A stretch of 64,000 nt of DNA from Nymphaea colorata (taxonomy: Eukaryota; Streptophyta; Magnoliopsida; Nymphaeales; Nymphaeaceae): positions 24,817,703 through 24,881,702 of the forward strand of contig NC_045146.1 in assembly GCF_008831285.2 (NCBI RefSeq), given 5' to 3'. The notes beneath the pieces were generated by a model, which searched no databases, was not told the DNA's origin, and saw only the letters and a list, made by a program, of their open reading frames with translations. Below, piece by piece: positions 24,131-34,681 of this stretch (position 1 is the first letter of the stretch; every line of letters begins with the position of its first letter). A program made the translations under genes and the position numbers.

Positions 24131-25153
24131 GGGTCTAGGGCTCTCTCGGTGGCCCCATTGTACCACCTAGTGACGGTGCCAGAAAAATTTGGCCGAGAGG
24201 CAATAACCACTTTTTTGCGGCTTCATAGGATGAGTGGTTGCGGAAACACTAACCTAGGTCAAGCTTGGGCACCACATGTAGGTGGACCCAGGTCCAACTT
24301 AATCATAATAAAGGGTTTTGAGGTCTAGTGTGGGCAGTAGCCCACACCAATTACACAGTAGTTCGAGCGAACTATTGGTGCCATCATCAACTAAAGTGTC
24401 GCATTGCTACTATTTTACGATAAGAGCATTGTTCACATGAATCAAACTGACAATAAGTCCCACTGACCTACCTCCTCGACCAACAATGTGAAAGAAGAAG
24501 AAATATGATGCAAGAAACTGACTCCACCTCCGTTGAGATAAGGATTGCAGGCAGTGATGGTGATGTATTGGCGTAAATTATTGGAGTGTGAGGGTCGGGG
24601 AAATATCAAACCGCCCCTTCGTTCATTTGTGGCCCACTTGATGCATAGGTTTGGGACATAGTTATGATGAACCACGAAGCTTCTCTGAGGAGGAATCCAG
24701 ATATTTTCACTTCTGCATTTTGTTTTCTTCTCTCAATTTTATAGTTAAAAACAAACTAAAATAAGAGGGGAAGCAGCGATAGTGGTCTTTCTTTGTCTAA
24801 AAGCCAAAAACACGTTATTGAGTAATTTTTAGAAGGGGCAATTTGAAAATCATAAATATCATTGTATTTCACGATAAGTTCAAGTCGATCTTTCAATATA
24901 TCCAGGTAGCGCATAACCCTTTGAACGATTTTCGAGTCAAATTCAACTGATAGAAACTTTTTTAATAAAATTTTTAAAGTAAAAGTTGCCCCTTCCTTCT
25001 ATTATTTTATGCTTATATTTGTTCGATTAGATCTATCAAAAACTTGATAAAATGCTACAAATGTAATATACGTTTAAACCAACGATGTGTTTAACAACCC
25101 TTTATTTTATTTGCGCTCAGCTGAGGGCCCTTGACGTGACACGGTTGGACTCA
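24131..25153. other. Gene-free interval
   Basis: No gene recognised. A segment near 24310-24360 (TGTGGGCAGTAGCCCACACC) forms a short inverted repeat, similar in wording to GTGTGGG...CCCACACAG at 22962-22995. This may mark unrecognised small elements. Confidence 0.4.
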
Positions 25154-25156
25154 TTA

Positions 25157-25412
25157 AGGGGGTGTTTGATTGTTCTTGATTTTAAATTCTCAGAATTTGA
25201 GATCCTCCATGGGTTTAAGATCAGGCCTTTAATTTGAAATCTTTTTACTAATGTGAAAAGGTAAACTAAAGACTTGAAGTGTGGATTTTGGGTCAGATCT
25301 AAAATCCTTGGTTTCATAAACCACAAACTTAACCATGGATATTTTGTCACGTTAGTAAAATTATGTCATGACAGATCCATGGATTTAAAGTCTGAAGTAA
25401 TCCAACACCCCT
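25157..25412. mobile_element. Tourist-like (PIF/Harbinger) MITE
   Basis: A 256-bp non-coding element with imperfect terminal inverted repeats of about 30 bp: AGGGGGTGTTTGATTG at the left, and the reverse complement of AATCCAACACCCCT at the right. It is flanked by TTA at 25154-25156 and TTA at 25413-25415, the 3-bp target duplication typical of PIF/Harbinger elements. There is no transposase, so it would have been mobilised in trans. Confidence 0.75.
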
Positions 25413-25424
25413 TTACTTCAAACG

Positions 25425-25519
25425 CCCCTTCATAAGTAAACTGGTTAACTTAGGCCTAATTTCTAATCAGCAAGATAACCCCTCCATAAGTAGACTGGTT
25501 AACTTAGGCCTAAGTTCTA
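25425..25519. repeat. 54-bp-period tandem duplication
   Basis: CATAAGTAAACTGGTTAACT at 25431 recurs as CATAAGTAGACTGGTTAACT at 25485, followed in both by TAGGCCTAA and TTCTA. It lies directly beside the MITE. Confidence 0.88.
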
Positions 25520-25669
25520 GTAGTACAATACAAACACACATAAGTCTTTAACATTTTTCATTGGACCGCTGAAATTGTACAAAAGTGGCAGTTATTAAAA
25601 TAAAATATGTGGTGTTTATACGGCCGAAGTCGCGTACGTGTGCTTTACAAATATTTGAATTCTATATAT

Positions 25670-25699
25670 GATCTTAGCCAAAAGGCGGAGAAAAGGTAT
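25670..25699 (-). pseudogene. U2 snRNA 5'-end fragment
   Basis: The minus strand from 25699 down to 25670 matches the first about 30 nt of U2 snRNA: ATACCTTT, then CTCCGCC, then TTTTGGCTAAGATC, with an extra T and C differences in the Sm-distal 5' part. The branch-point-pairing segment that should follow (AAGTGTAGTATC) is absent; the sequence turns into ATATATAG instead. No USE or TATA element sits at the expected upstream distance. It is therefore a truncated, presumably inactive copy. Confidence 0.7.
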
Positions 25700-26152
25700 T
25701 AAATTTGTTTAAATTCTAGGTCACGCAAATGAAGTGATGCCGGACAAGGGACAAGTAGTGCGGGAGAAACAAAACATGCATAAAAAGCGAGTCCGTGAAA
25801 AAGACAGAAGCGGTCTTCTATAGGAATTTGGATTCCTTTTGAGCAGCATTTTTTTCAATGATGTAAAGCGGCAAAAATATCAATATGGCGTGTTCGCAAA
25901 CTACAAAAATGCAAGTGCATGCGATGCGCTTTCGTTGAATCACTCGAGCTAAGAAGAAAGAAATTTTCAAAAAATAAGCGAAACACAATAAATATGATGT
26001 TAGAGCAAAATAGTGGAAACGCAAAAAAAATCAAATGAATGGAAATAAGAAGTCGAATCACAATTCACAACTAATAAGAACGATATGTTTTTTAATCTTT
26101 TAAAGAAAAAGGTAGGTAAATACCACAAAAATAAGTTTTATACAATATTTAG

Positions 26153-26246
26153 TTATTTAAACTGTTTTTTGTTAGTTTTGAAATTTATTTTGAAATAGTT
26201 AATTATTTAAACTGTTTTTTGTTAGTTTTGAAATTTATTTTGAAAT
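26153..26246. repeat. 50-bp-period tandem duplication
   Basis: Two nearly identical copies of a block beginning TTATTTAAACTG and ending TTTATTTTGAAAT start at 26153 and 26203. Confidence 0.93.
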
Positions 26247-26750
26247 CCAATTAGGACTTCAATCTTCATCGCTTCAAGCCTTCAAAGTTTCTTGTCTCCC
26301 TGCTCCAGTGCTCATGCGGGCCAAGGGCGGAGGGAAGGGGAGCCACCTAAGCCATGGCCCCACTCCAATTTTTTTTTATATTAACAAAAATAATATTTTT
26401 TAATTGTATAATGTATTTTTTGTATTGTAATTCAGTTTGATCTTACTCGAGGTCAGATTGTCAGCTCGTTCTTGAAGAAAATCCTGGCTTCACTCCTGCT
26501 GCGAACCATCGTTGTTGACGTTACCGCACATCCCGGCTCCTGCCCTGCCAAGTCGCCATGGTCATGCTTACCTCGCAGCCATCTGCCGACTCTGCCCTGC
26601 TTCCGAAACCAGATCCTCGCCTGCCAAGAAAATTTGTATTGAATGCTCAAGTGGTATCTTCTTTGTGTTCTTGATACTGCTAAAAGAAAGAATATTGTGC
26701 ATCTCTGATCTCAACCCAAATTGAGTGCCTCTTCAATACAAATTCTTTAA

Positions 26751-27264
26751 GGTTGCGTTTGTAGCTTCGGATTTTAGATCTAAGGCTGCATTATAAAATA
26801 CGGATTTATGTAATGTGGATCTTAAATTCACCTTACATGTTAAAAACCATGGATTTAATGTTAGATTGAGATCAACCTTAAATAATAGTAATACTCATTA
26901 TTGCTATAATTAAGTATACAGTCCTATGCAAGCGTACGCCTATCGGTCGAGATGGTGTATCATTAAGTTCCCAGTATGAAATGAAAATTGATACCTACAA
27001 AAACCGTTAGCAACTATAAATAGATTATTATTGCACTACAACCGAAAGATCTACGTGTTTTAGATCCAAGGCAGATTTAAGATCCATTTTATATGATACC
27101 CACAATGTATTAATTATCACTATATTGAAAAGGGGATTTCAAACTCTCAATTTATATGATCAAAATTTCAAAGGAACATGTTAAATCCGTATATCTAAAA
27201 TTCTCAATAATCTCGAATCACCTCGGATCTCATATTCAAGTTTATAAGGCTATAAACGCTTCTT
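26751..27264. mobile_element. Possible MITE with GCGTTTG-type ends
   Basis: Left end GGTTGCGTTTGTAGC and right end GCTATAAACGCTTCTT form an imperfect inverted repeat, with TAA directly outside both ends (26748-26750 and 27265-27267). The interior is AT-rich and non-coding. The length (514 bp) and the weak inverted repeat make this tentative. Confidence 0.42.
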
Positions 27265-27418
27265 TAACAAAATATTGATGGGATAGACATGGTATGGAGA
27301 TATCCTATAAAAAACCTTAACGCTGTTCAAATGCCTTTGACCTCATGTTCCTATTTAGGGGTTAATAGAATTAAAAAAAAAAAAAAAACTATCAAAATCT
27401 TGAAAACGTAAGCCTTTC

Positions 27419-27653
27419 AGGAGGCGTTTGGTTAATCCTCAGCAACCTGGATTTAAGACTACACCGTCCCCCTTCTAATCTTAGATGCAGCCTTTTCCCA
27501 ATGTAAATAAAGATTTCAAAGGTTGTTCTTATGTCGGAGCTAAGATCTTTAATTTGATGAACTATGAATTTTATCACAATTTTTATGTCACATCAATAAA
27601 AAAAACATGTCACATCATATTTCTAGATTGTAAATCGGAAATAATCAAACGCT
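27419..27653. mobile_element. Possible MITE with GCGTTTG-type ends
   Basis: GGCGTTTGGTTAATCC at the left and the inverse of AATAATCAAACGCTC at the right make short imperfect inverted repeats about 235 bp apart. The interior is non-coding. The termini resemble those of the two neighbouring elements. A target duplication is not clear. Confidence 0.45.
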
Positions 27654-28906
27654 CAAAAGCAAAAGTTGCTTCTGGTGGGTTTTTTTTTTGTGGGCGACAG
27701 GAAATTGGCGGTCGGCAATCGATGAGATTTTGCCTTCTTCCTGCCCCTAAAGATCTAAGTAAGTGGGAGTGTTCAATGCTCGGGCGGACAACTTTCTTTC
27801 CCAGGTCTTTTCCCCTCATCTCTTCCTTTCTCAGGTCTCGTCGGCGTTACAAGGGCGTTATCGCCAAGGAACCATAAAAAGCAAGAGATAACTTTCGAAA
27901 AGCACGTCACCATGATCGTACCTTCCATGATACTGGACGTTTTGAAATTTGACGTTTCGTCCCAGGAAAGAGCCGAGAGAGAATTGTTTTGCTGCTTTTG
28001 CTCGCACTCGAACCCAATTGCAACCTCGCCTTTGATCGCCGAGAAATAGTACCCACCGGTTTCGACGATTCCCATCGACCGGCTTGTAATCATCGCGTTC
28101 GGCTCCACATCTGGCGATATTTCAATAAACGTAGATTCTTTTCATTTTAACAAATGCTCCACATAGTTCGACGTTTAAGTTTCCGGCACCGGAAAAAAAA
28201 ATCGATTCATTTAAAATGAGAACGACTCTGCTTCACTTGCTTATGTGGTCCGTCCAGCCACACGCCCTTCTTTTGAGTCTAATAAATGTACTTATCTACT
28301 ACTTCTGTATGGATAACTTGTGGCGATCTAATTTTCCTAAGCGACATAATTCCCGGCATTTTTCCACGTCACCCCACTTTTCAGAACCAGGATTCTGAAA
28401 ATTGGTGCTCGTTTTTTTCCCTCTGTTTGTAAGGCACCACAGGGTTTCAAAATTAAACATCTGGCGTCCGTTTGGATTCTCAAATTTCTGCAGAGAAATG
28501 AGAACCGCGAGGTAAAAAATTCATCCAACTCTCCAAATGAATCAGATAAGTAAGGTCGTCCAAGATAAATGACCATCTGAAGCAGAAAATAGTCCGTCCA
28601 TTCACGTTTTCAAATTTCCCATAAACCGATATTCAGACGCATCGCAGAGAATACACTCGAGTTCAACTATCATAAAATCCATATCATTTGATTTAGAAAG
28701 CTACATAAATCCACAGCCATTGTCACTGCAATCGACCTCATAAAGACCAACTGACATTGGAAAGTGAAACCATAGACCTAGTAAAGGTAGGAAAAGAAAC
28801 GACCAGGAAGAAGAAAGAAGGCACACATGAGAATGAGGAAAAGGAAGAAGGAAAGATAGGATCGATCGGGTCTAACATTGGAGATAGCAGGCGTCAGGCG
28901 TCGGCC
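27654..28906. other. Spacer downstream of cyclophilin gene
   Basis: Right end should hold the 3' UTR of the cyclophilin gene. The rest is gene-free; open frames of up to 130 codons around 27485-28108 show no domain. Confidence 0.45.
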
Positions 28907-29425
28907 TCAGAGCTGGCCGCAATCGGCAATAACGACGGCCCTGGAAGTTCGGCCGGAGGAAGACCCAACCTTCTCGACGGCGCGGACGACGTCCATCCCC
29001 TGCACGACCTGGCCGAAGACGACGTGCTTGCCGTCGAGCCACTCGGTCTTGGCGGTGCAGATGAAGAACTGCGACCCGTTGGTGCCAGGGCCGGCGTTCG
29101 CCATGGACAGCACGCCGGGACCCACGTGCTTCTTAATGAAATTCTCATCAGCGAATTTCGAGCCGTAGATCGACTCGCCGCCGGTGCCGTTTCCAGCGGT
29201 GAAATCGCCGCCCTGGCACATAAAGTTAGGGATAACACGGTGGAAGATGGAGCCCTTGAAGTGCAAGGGCTTGCCGGAGCGGCCGACTCCCTTCTCGCCG
29301 GTGCAGAGGGCGCGGAAGTTCTCGGCCGTGCGAGGGGTTACGTCGGCAAAGAGTTCCATGACAATCCGACCAGCGGGAGCTCCGCCGACACTCATGTCGA
29401 AGAAAACGCGGGGGTTCGGTGCCAT
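28907..29425 (-). CDS. Cytosolic cyclophilin (peptidyl-prolyl cis-trans isomerase)
   Basis: Intronless 172-aa single-domain cyclophilin A-type PPIase that catalyses cis-trans isomerisation of X-Pro bonds and binds cyclosporin. Active-site residues are all present: Arg63, Phe68, Gln71, Phe121, Trp129 and His134, in the blocks [29 protein letters not shown] and [11 protein letters not shown]. It carries the seven-residue plant cytosolic insertion (RSGKPLH region, residues about 49-55) and the Cys pair Cys41/Cys169 that in plant relatives can form a redox-sensitive disulphide. No signal or transit peptide is seen, so it is cytosolic/nuclear. The absence of introns is usual for plant CYP18/19-type genes. 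The coding region is much more GC-rich than its surroundings, with open shadow frames on both strands. A G-box lies upstream. Confidence 0.97.
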   Translation of the reverse strand: MAPNPRVFFDMSVGGAPAGRIVMELFADVTPRTAENFRALCTGEKGVGRSGKPLHFKGSIFHRVIPNFMCQGGDFTAGNGTGGESIYGSKFADENFIKKHVGPGVLSMANAGPGTNGSQFFICTAKTEWLDGKHVVFGQVVQGMDVVRAVEKVGSSSGRTSRAVVIADCGQL

Positions 29426-29571
29426 GCTTCCGGCGGAACGGACGGCTTCTACTTCCGGCGACTCTGGAATCCCGGGGATACGGCCTCGACGGAACCCCGT
29501 TGGGGTTTATGTAGAGAGGCGGGTCGGGATCAATATCTTTGCGCGGTCGATCCTCGCCGCTGACAGTCATC

Positions 29572-29577
29572 CACGTG
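29572..29577. promoter_or_regulatory. G-box upstream of cyclophilin
   Basis: CACGTG within the palindrome CCACGTGG, about 150 bp upstream of the cyclophilin ATG. bZIP and bHLH factors (ABA and light signalling) bind such sites in plants. Binding here is inferred only. Confidence 0.45.
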
Positions 29578-29794
29578 GCGTGATTATAGACTGCCTCGTT
29601 CAGCGTACCCTAAATTTGTTAACCGTGGTTGGAACTCTGGTTTAGTTGGGGCCTCGCGGTTAAGCTCCGGCATTTAAGCGTCTGCGCGAGGCGGGTCCCG
29701 GCGGGGGACTGGTGGCTCCCGGAGCGTAGACCAAAAGTGGGAGAGACGCCTTTCGGTGGATTTACCTTACTCAATAATATATTCTTCTCATCTT

Positions 29795-29886
29795 TAAATA
29801 AAAATATATGCACATTATTATACTGGATTTATATCATTTAAACAAAAATATATGCACATTATTATACTGGATTTATATCATTTAAA
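29795..29886. repeat. 44-bp-period tandem duplication
   Basis: A block AAAAATATATGCACATTATT-ATACTGGATTTATATCATTTAAA is perfectly repeated from 29800 and from 29844. Confidence 0.95.
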
Positions 29887-30110
29887 GTATGCATATAAGC
29901 TTTGATTTTGTAACGCACTCAGATTAGATTTCTTCAAATCTTGTAGCATTAAAGCTCAAATTCTTAATTAAAAGCACATGATTCGCGTATCTATTTTTAA
30001 GAAACAGATGGCAGGGGATGCATTTATAGCCTTAAATCTGCAAATTAATATTTAGATATTTTAGGGTGCCATTCAAACCTCCTATTGCAAATATGCTAAG
30101 TGATTTTCAT

Positions 30111-30191
30111 CACTAGGTACATACATTATGTATTGGCGCTCTAACACTAGGTGGTACATACATTACGTATTGGCGCTCTAACACTAGGTGG
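30111..30191. repeat. 37-bp-period tandem duplication
   Basis: TACATACATTATGTATTGGC at 30118 recurs with one change at 30155, both followed by GCTCTAACACTAGGTGG. Confidence 0.95.
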
Positions 30192-30760
30192 CGTCGTAGA
30201 GATACCTGCCCTCCTTAGGGGCAAAACTGTAAAGGGAAATTTTTTTTTCATAAAATGAGTGAAATATGTATTTGTTAAATACCAAAACTGCCCCACCTAG
30301 AAAAGCATAATATTAATATGTGGCTCCACATCTAATGCCTAGGTATGAGAGGGATGAAAAGAGAATGCTTTGGTTTCCTTTTGTTCATTATGAGTAAATT
30401 CTGTGTAAAATTTCTTTCGTGCCTTCTTGCCGTCTACAATCAACGGTTGGTTCAACACCGGACATTTTAGTTCTATTCAATTTAGAACATGGAACTAAAA
30501 TTGCTTACATTTTTTTTGTTCTAGGTCATCACACGTTACATGAAACGTGAAAGAAACCTGAAACTTTTATTCCACATGGCAACTGCCCATGCCTGGCACT
30601 TTAGTGTAGACTGCCGGTATTTCCATGGTTAGAGTCAAGTGAGTGGATTTGGATTCTAATAAGGTTCAAATGTAATTACGAGGACTAACGAGACAACATA
30701 TTTTATCAATCATGAATACGTTAATTACGACGACTTAAAAGACACTGCACCAAAAAAGTG

Positions 30761-31162
30761 TGTTAGAGCAATTGAAGTCACAGCCGAAGTTGCAGTCATC
30801 GCCTGCGCAATAAGTTCACCAGTTGCTCTCGTGTTCAAGTGAAGAAGCAATGACTGTCCCCTGTAGAAACCAACAGAGCAAGAGGAAGAGGAGGAAGAAG
30901 AGTAAGTTAGATTTAGGGGTTTCCTTCTAAGGGGCTCCTCACGATCATCTTTTAGAAAGTGATTAAACATTAAGCATTGCTGGGTATAAATAGTCAGCCC
31001 CTTAGGTTTTCCCCAAATTCCAACAGCAGTTAGCATGAGAGATTTTTTAGAAAAATGTTGACATAAAAATGAGCTTTATCTTGTGAGAGGTTTTGAGTAA
31101 ATCTCGTAACTGCCTTGCAGTTACGAGATATTCGGATAGGGCTCAATGGTCACTATCCAACA
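30761..31162 (-). repeat. 3' LTR of copia element
   Basis: 402 bp, starting TGTTAGAGCAATTGAAGTCA and ending CTATCCAACA as read on the plus strand. It is longer than the other LTR mainly by a segment around 31103-31134 that contains a perfect 11-bp inverted repeat. On the minus strand it follows the polypurine tract. Confidence 0.95.
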
Positions 31163-31175
31163 TTTCCCACTTGGC
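31163..31175 (-). other. Polypurine tract
   Basis: On the minus strand the bases directly before the 3' LTR read CCAAGTGGGAAA, a purine-rich stretch in the position where plus-strand DNA synthesis is primed. Confidence 0.7.
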
Positions 31176-31327
31176 CATGAGACCGTCAATTTGCTTCCAC
31201 TATATGTGGGTTTTCTTCATTTAACTAGTTACATGGTTTTCTATAATTGGTTTATCCATCATAACCCAAACTTTATCCAAGGTTTACAGCGAGGTTTTCT
31301 ATTCAATGGTTTTTCTTTCGTAACCTT

Positions 31328-32300
31328 TCAAATATATCTTAGCCCCATATGGGCTACATGTTTTGAAAACAAGTCTTCAGATATTCCTTTAGTTAAGGAA
31401 TCAACTACCATATCATTGGTAGGCAAATAATCAACTGAGATTTCATTTTTCTCGATCATTTCATGAACATAATGGTATTTCACTATTATATGTTTACTCT
31501 TTGAGCTAATAGCTTCATTCTTCATAAGAGATATCGTTGTCTTATTATTACAGTACAGTTGAACTGGTTCATGAACAAGATATAATTTCAAGTCTTTCAA
31601 AAATCGATTTATTTAGACAACAAAAATAGTTGTAATATTACATGCTACATACTCTGTTTCCTAAGTGTGCTGAGCAACACATCCATGTTTCTTACAGGAC
31701 CAAGCTATCGCTCCACCTCCAAAGAGAAAAACATATCCTGAAGTGGATTTACTCATCTTTGCAACTTGCAAAATCTGCATTGGAATAGCCAACTAATGAT
31801 AGTTCATTTGCTTGATAGGACAATTTCAGTCCTTTCGTTCCTTTAATGTACCGAAAAATCCTTTTGACTGCTTGTCAGTGAGGTCATCCAAGATTACTTT
31901 GATAACGATTCACCAGACCAATAGGAAAGCTTATGTCTAGTTTTGTACAAAGCATTAAATACATCCGACTATCAACAACTTGTGCATACGGAACATTTAA
32001 TTTTTGTTATCCTCCACTAGGACAATCACTCATACTCAAATTTACTCCTTTACCTATAGGAGTCCCAATTGGTTTGCAGTCTAACATACGAAATTTCTTC
32101 AAGATATAATCAATATATCGTTCTTGACTTAAACTCAAGATTCTTGAGTTTCTATCTCGAGTGATCTTTATTCCTAATATATAAGATGTTTCACCCAAGT
32201 CCTTCATTTTGAAGTTCTTGTTCAGTCATGTCTTCGTTTTGAATATCATGTCGTTATCATTTCCTGTTAGTAATATGTCATCAACATAAAATGATAGAAT
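31328..32300 (-). pseudogene. Copia RT C-terminal part and RNase H remnants
   Basis: The reverse transcriptase active-site YVDD is present at 32288-32277 in a different frame from the upstream RT segment. The thumb/connection part (YILGIKITRD, GTPIGKGVNLS) lies at 32207-32007. RNase H follows at about 31600-31328 with KHIIVKYHYVHEMI and DSLTKGI, but its usual CDN motif reads CNN, so a catalytic Asp is lost. The stretch between 31600 and 32007 has several stops. Confidence 0.85.
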
Positions 32301-32396
32301 ACAGAAAAGACTCCCACTTTTTCAGACATATACAAAGTGGTCTAGTTGGTTTGCAACAAACCCAAGTTTTGTAATTGCTTTGTGAAAAGCAAAATA

Positions 32397-32978
32397 CTAT
32401 TGTCTCGGCGACTGCTTCAATCCGTACAACAATTTATTCAGTTTGTACACTTTGTCTACCTTTTCTTTGATGACATAACCCTGTGGTTGAGTCATATATA
32501 TAGTTTTTTTCAACTCACCATTCAGGAAAGCAGTATTCACATCCATCTGACAAATATCCACGTCATAGAATGCTGCAATAACCAAAATTATTCGAATTGA
32601 TGCAAACTTTGTAATCGGCGAATAGGTTTTTAAGTAGTCAATTCCTTCTTTTTGAGAAAAACCTTTCACCATCAGTCTGACTTTGAATTTTTCGACTGAT
32701 CCGTCAGCTTTATATTTTTTCCTTAGCACCCAGTTGCATTCAATGAGTTTTCTATCACTAGGAAGATTTACTAATTCCCAGACTTTATTCTGTTCTATGG
32801 ATTCAATTTCTTCATCTATAGCATTCATCCAATCCGACGATTCATGCGAGCTTATGGCTTCGTCATATGTCAGATTGTCAGACATTTTGTCAATATCTAT
32901 TGAATAACATAACTTCTTTGCCACATATACATAATAATCATTCAAATATGAAGGAAGAGCTCTAGGTCTTTGGTTCAT
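32397..32978 (-). pseudogene. Copia reverse transcriptase N-terminal part
   Basis: RVT_2-type segment of about 190 codons with WMNAIDEEIESIEQN, WVLRKKYKADGSVEKFK, DYLKTYSPITKFASIRI, QMDVNTAFLNGEL and LLYGLKQSPRQ. It is interrupted by a stop directly after SPRQ, before the YVDD block. Confidence 0.92.
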
Positions 32979-33312
32979 TACCTAACTGATCTTCAGTCGG
33001 TTCATTACCTAACGGATCTTCAGTCGGTTCATTACCTAACTGTTCTTTAGACGATTCCTGCTCAATTGGTTCATTGCCAAACTGATCTCCAGTCGGTTTA
33101 TTACCAGACTGTTCCTTTAAATAAATCTGATTATCCAGCGTATCATTTTGATATTCAACTGGATCAAAATCTTTGTTATTGAGTTCTTCTATGAACTCTA
33201 CATCTCTGCTTTTTATAAGACTCATAGTTGAATGATACAATATGTAGCCCTTTGATCCTTTCGGATATCCAATAAATACACATCTTACTGATCTGCTATC
33301 TAGTTTATCCAT
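32962..33312 (-). pseudogene. Copia integrase-RT linker with peptide repeat
   Basis: Begins with the conserved CVFIGYPKGSKGYILY block of the integrase C-terminal region and ends in degenerate 9-residue repeats (LGNEPTEDQ type) encoded by a 27-bp minisatellite at about 32973-33120. Confidence 0.85.
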
Positions 33313-33386
33313 TTTTTAATCTAGAATTGTCACGTGTGTTACAGATCTCATCTCCTCAGATATTTCAGATCTGGTTTTACACAAGT

Positions 33387-34309
33387 TCATCTCTCATAAG
33401 GAGTGGTTAGGACTGCTTTGCAGGACACTCGATTTGTTGTATACATAGTTGTTAACATAGCTTCACCCCAAAAAATTTTTGGTAATTGTGCATCTGCCAA
33501 CATACATCTCACCATGTTCAAGAGGGTTCTGTTACACCTCTCAGCCACACCATTCTGTTGTGGTGTTTTAGGCATTGTCTTTTTCCTATTAATACCAAGG
33601 TCTTTACAGTATTCGAATAATTCATTAGATGTGTATTCTCCTCCTCGATCAGACCTTACAACTTTAATATACCTCCCAAGTTGTCTATCGAATTCAGATT
33701 TGTATTCATTGAATTTCTCAAGTGCTTCCGACTTGTGTCTAATCAAGCATATATAACCAAATCTTGAAAAGTCGTCAATAATGTTATGAAGGATATTTTT
33801 CCACTATGAGTTTGAACTCTACAAGGTCCACATATGTCAGTATGGATTATCTCCAATAGTTCAGTGGCCCGAATTACTTCAGACGAAAACGATTTCCTTG
33901 CTATCTTTTCGTATACACATGACTCGCATTTCGCAAAATCATTTATATTTATGTCAAGTATTAAACTCTGTTGTGCTAGAGTCTTCATCTTTTTTATGCT
34001 TATATGGCTTAATCTTTCATGCCATAAGGTTACACTGACACTCATTGCACAATCGTAATAACCCGAACTAGAAGCATCATTCATATTATTAAGTTTGAAC
34101 ATACTATGTTCTTTTACAAATTTTTCATGAAACATGGACGTTCCATGTTTTCCCACTGTTACTTTTCCTAGAATAAATCGAACTTCCAAATCTTTCTCGA
34201 TCAGTGTGGGAACAGACACACGATTCCTTCTCATAGAATGGACATACAAAACCTCATTGAGTACGACACTAATACCTCCAACATTTAGTTGATATGCCCC
34301 AATTCCCAT
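33387..34309 (-). pseudogene. Copia integrase
   Basis: GAG-pre-integrase zinc-binding part (HERLSHISIKKMKTL, then CESCVYEK) and the first catalytic Asp (HTDICGP) lie in 34309-33743. The second Asp and the Glu (VRSDRGGEYTS, TPQQNGVAERCNR) lie in 33746-33387 in another frame, so a frameshift near 33745-33790 separates the DDE halves. Confidence 0.92.
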
Positions 34310-34379
34310 GACGTCAAATTATGAGTTGTTTCCCATGTAGACCTTGTTTGTTCCAAGACTCAGTTCTTCTTTGTGAATC

Positions 34380-34606
34380 ATGTCTTCCATTGTCTTTACA
34401 ATGTGACGAGTAGCTCTTGAATCAACCCACCAACCAGTCAAATCCCCATCTGCAAACGAACATTCTGACACGACATAGATGGCTTCTTTGTCGGAGTCCG
34501 CTTGTGGCTTCCTCCTGCTATTGTGGTCCTAACAATTATCTTTTTTATTCAAGAATTTTGTCATGCAGTTGTTCCTAATATGTTCAGGTTTTTCGCATTT
34601 GTAGCA
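34380..34606 (-). pseudogene. Copia zinc knuckle and protease
   Basis: A CCHC knuckle of exact C-x2-C-x4-H-x4-C spacing is at 34606-34565. The aspartic protease active site, normally D-[ST]-G, reads DSRATRH near 34425-34400, so the Gly is replaced by Arg. An in-frame stop lies between them. Confidence 0.8.
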
Positions 34607-34681
34607 TTTCACTGCAGTTTCTTGAGATTTCTTAGTACCTGCAAAATTACCCTTAAACTTGTCATCGTTTCGATTTTTAAA

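Larger units (their letters stand above)
29578..30755. other. Spacer between cyclophilin and copia element
   Basis: Cyclophilin upstream region followed by AT-rich DNA with two local duplications listed separately. No gene is seen. Confidence 0.5.

Noticed and set aside
28757-29645. Plus-strand frames of up to 268 codons over the cyclophilin gene.
   Set aside because: Antisense shadows of the cyclophilin coding sequence, which is on the minus strand.
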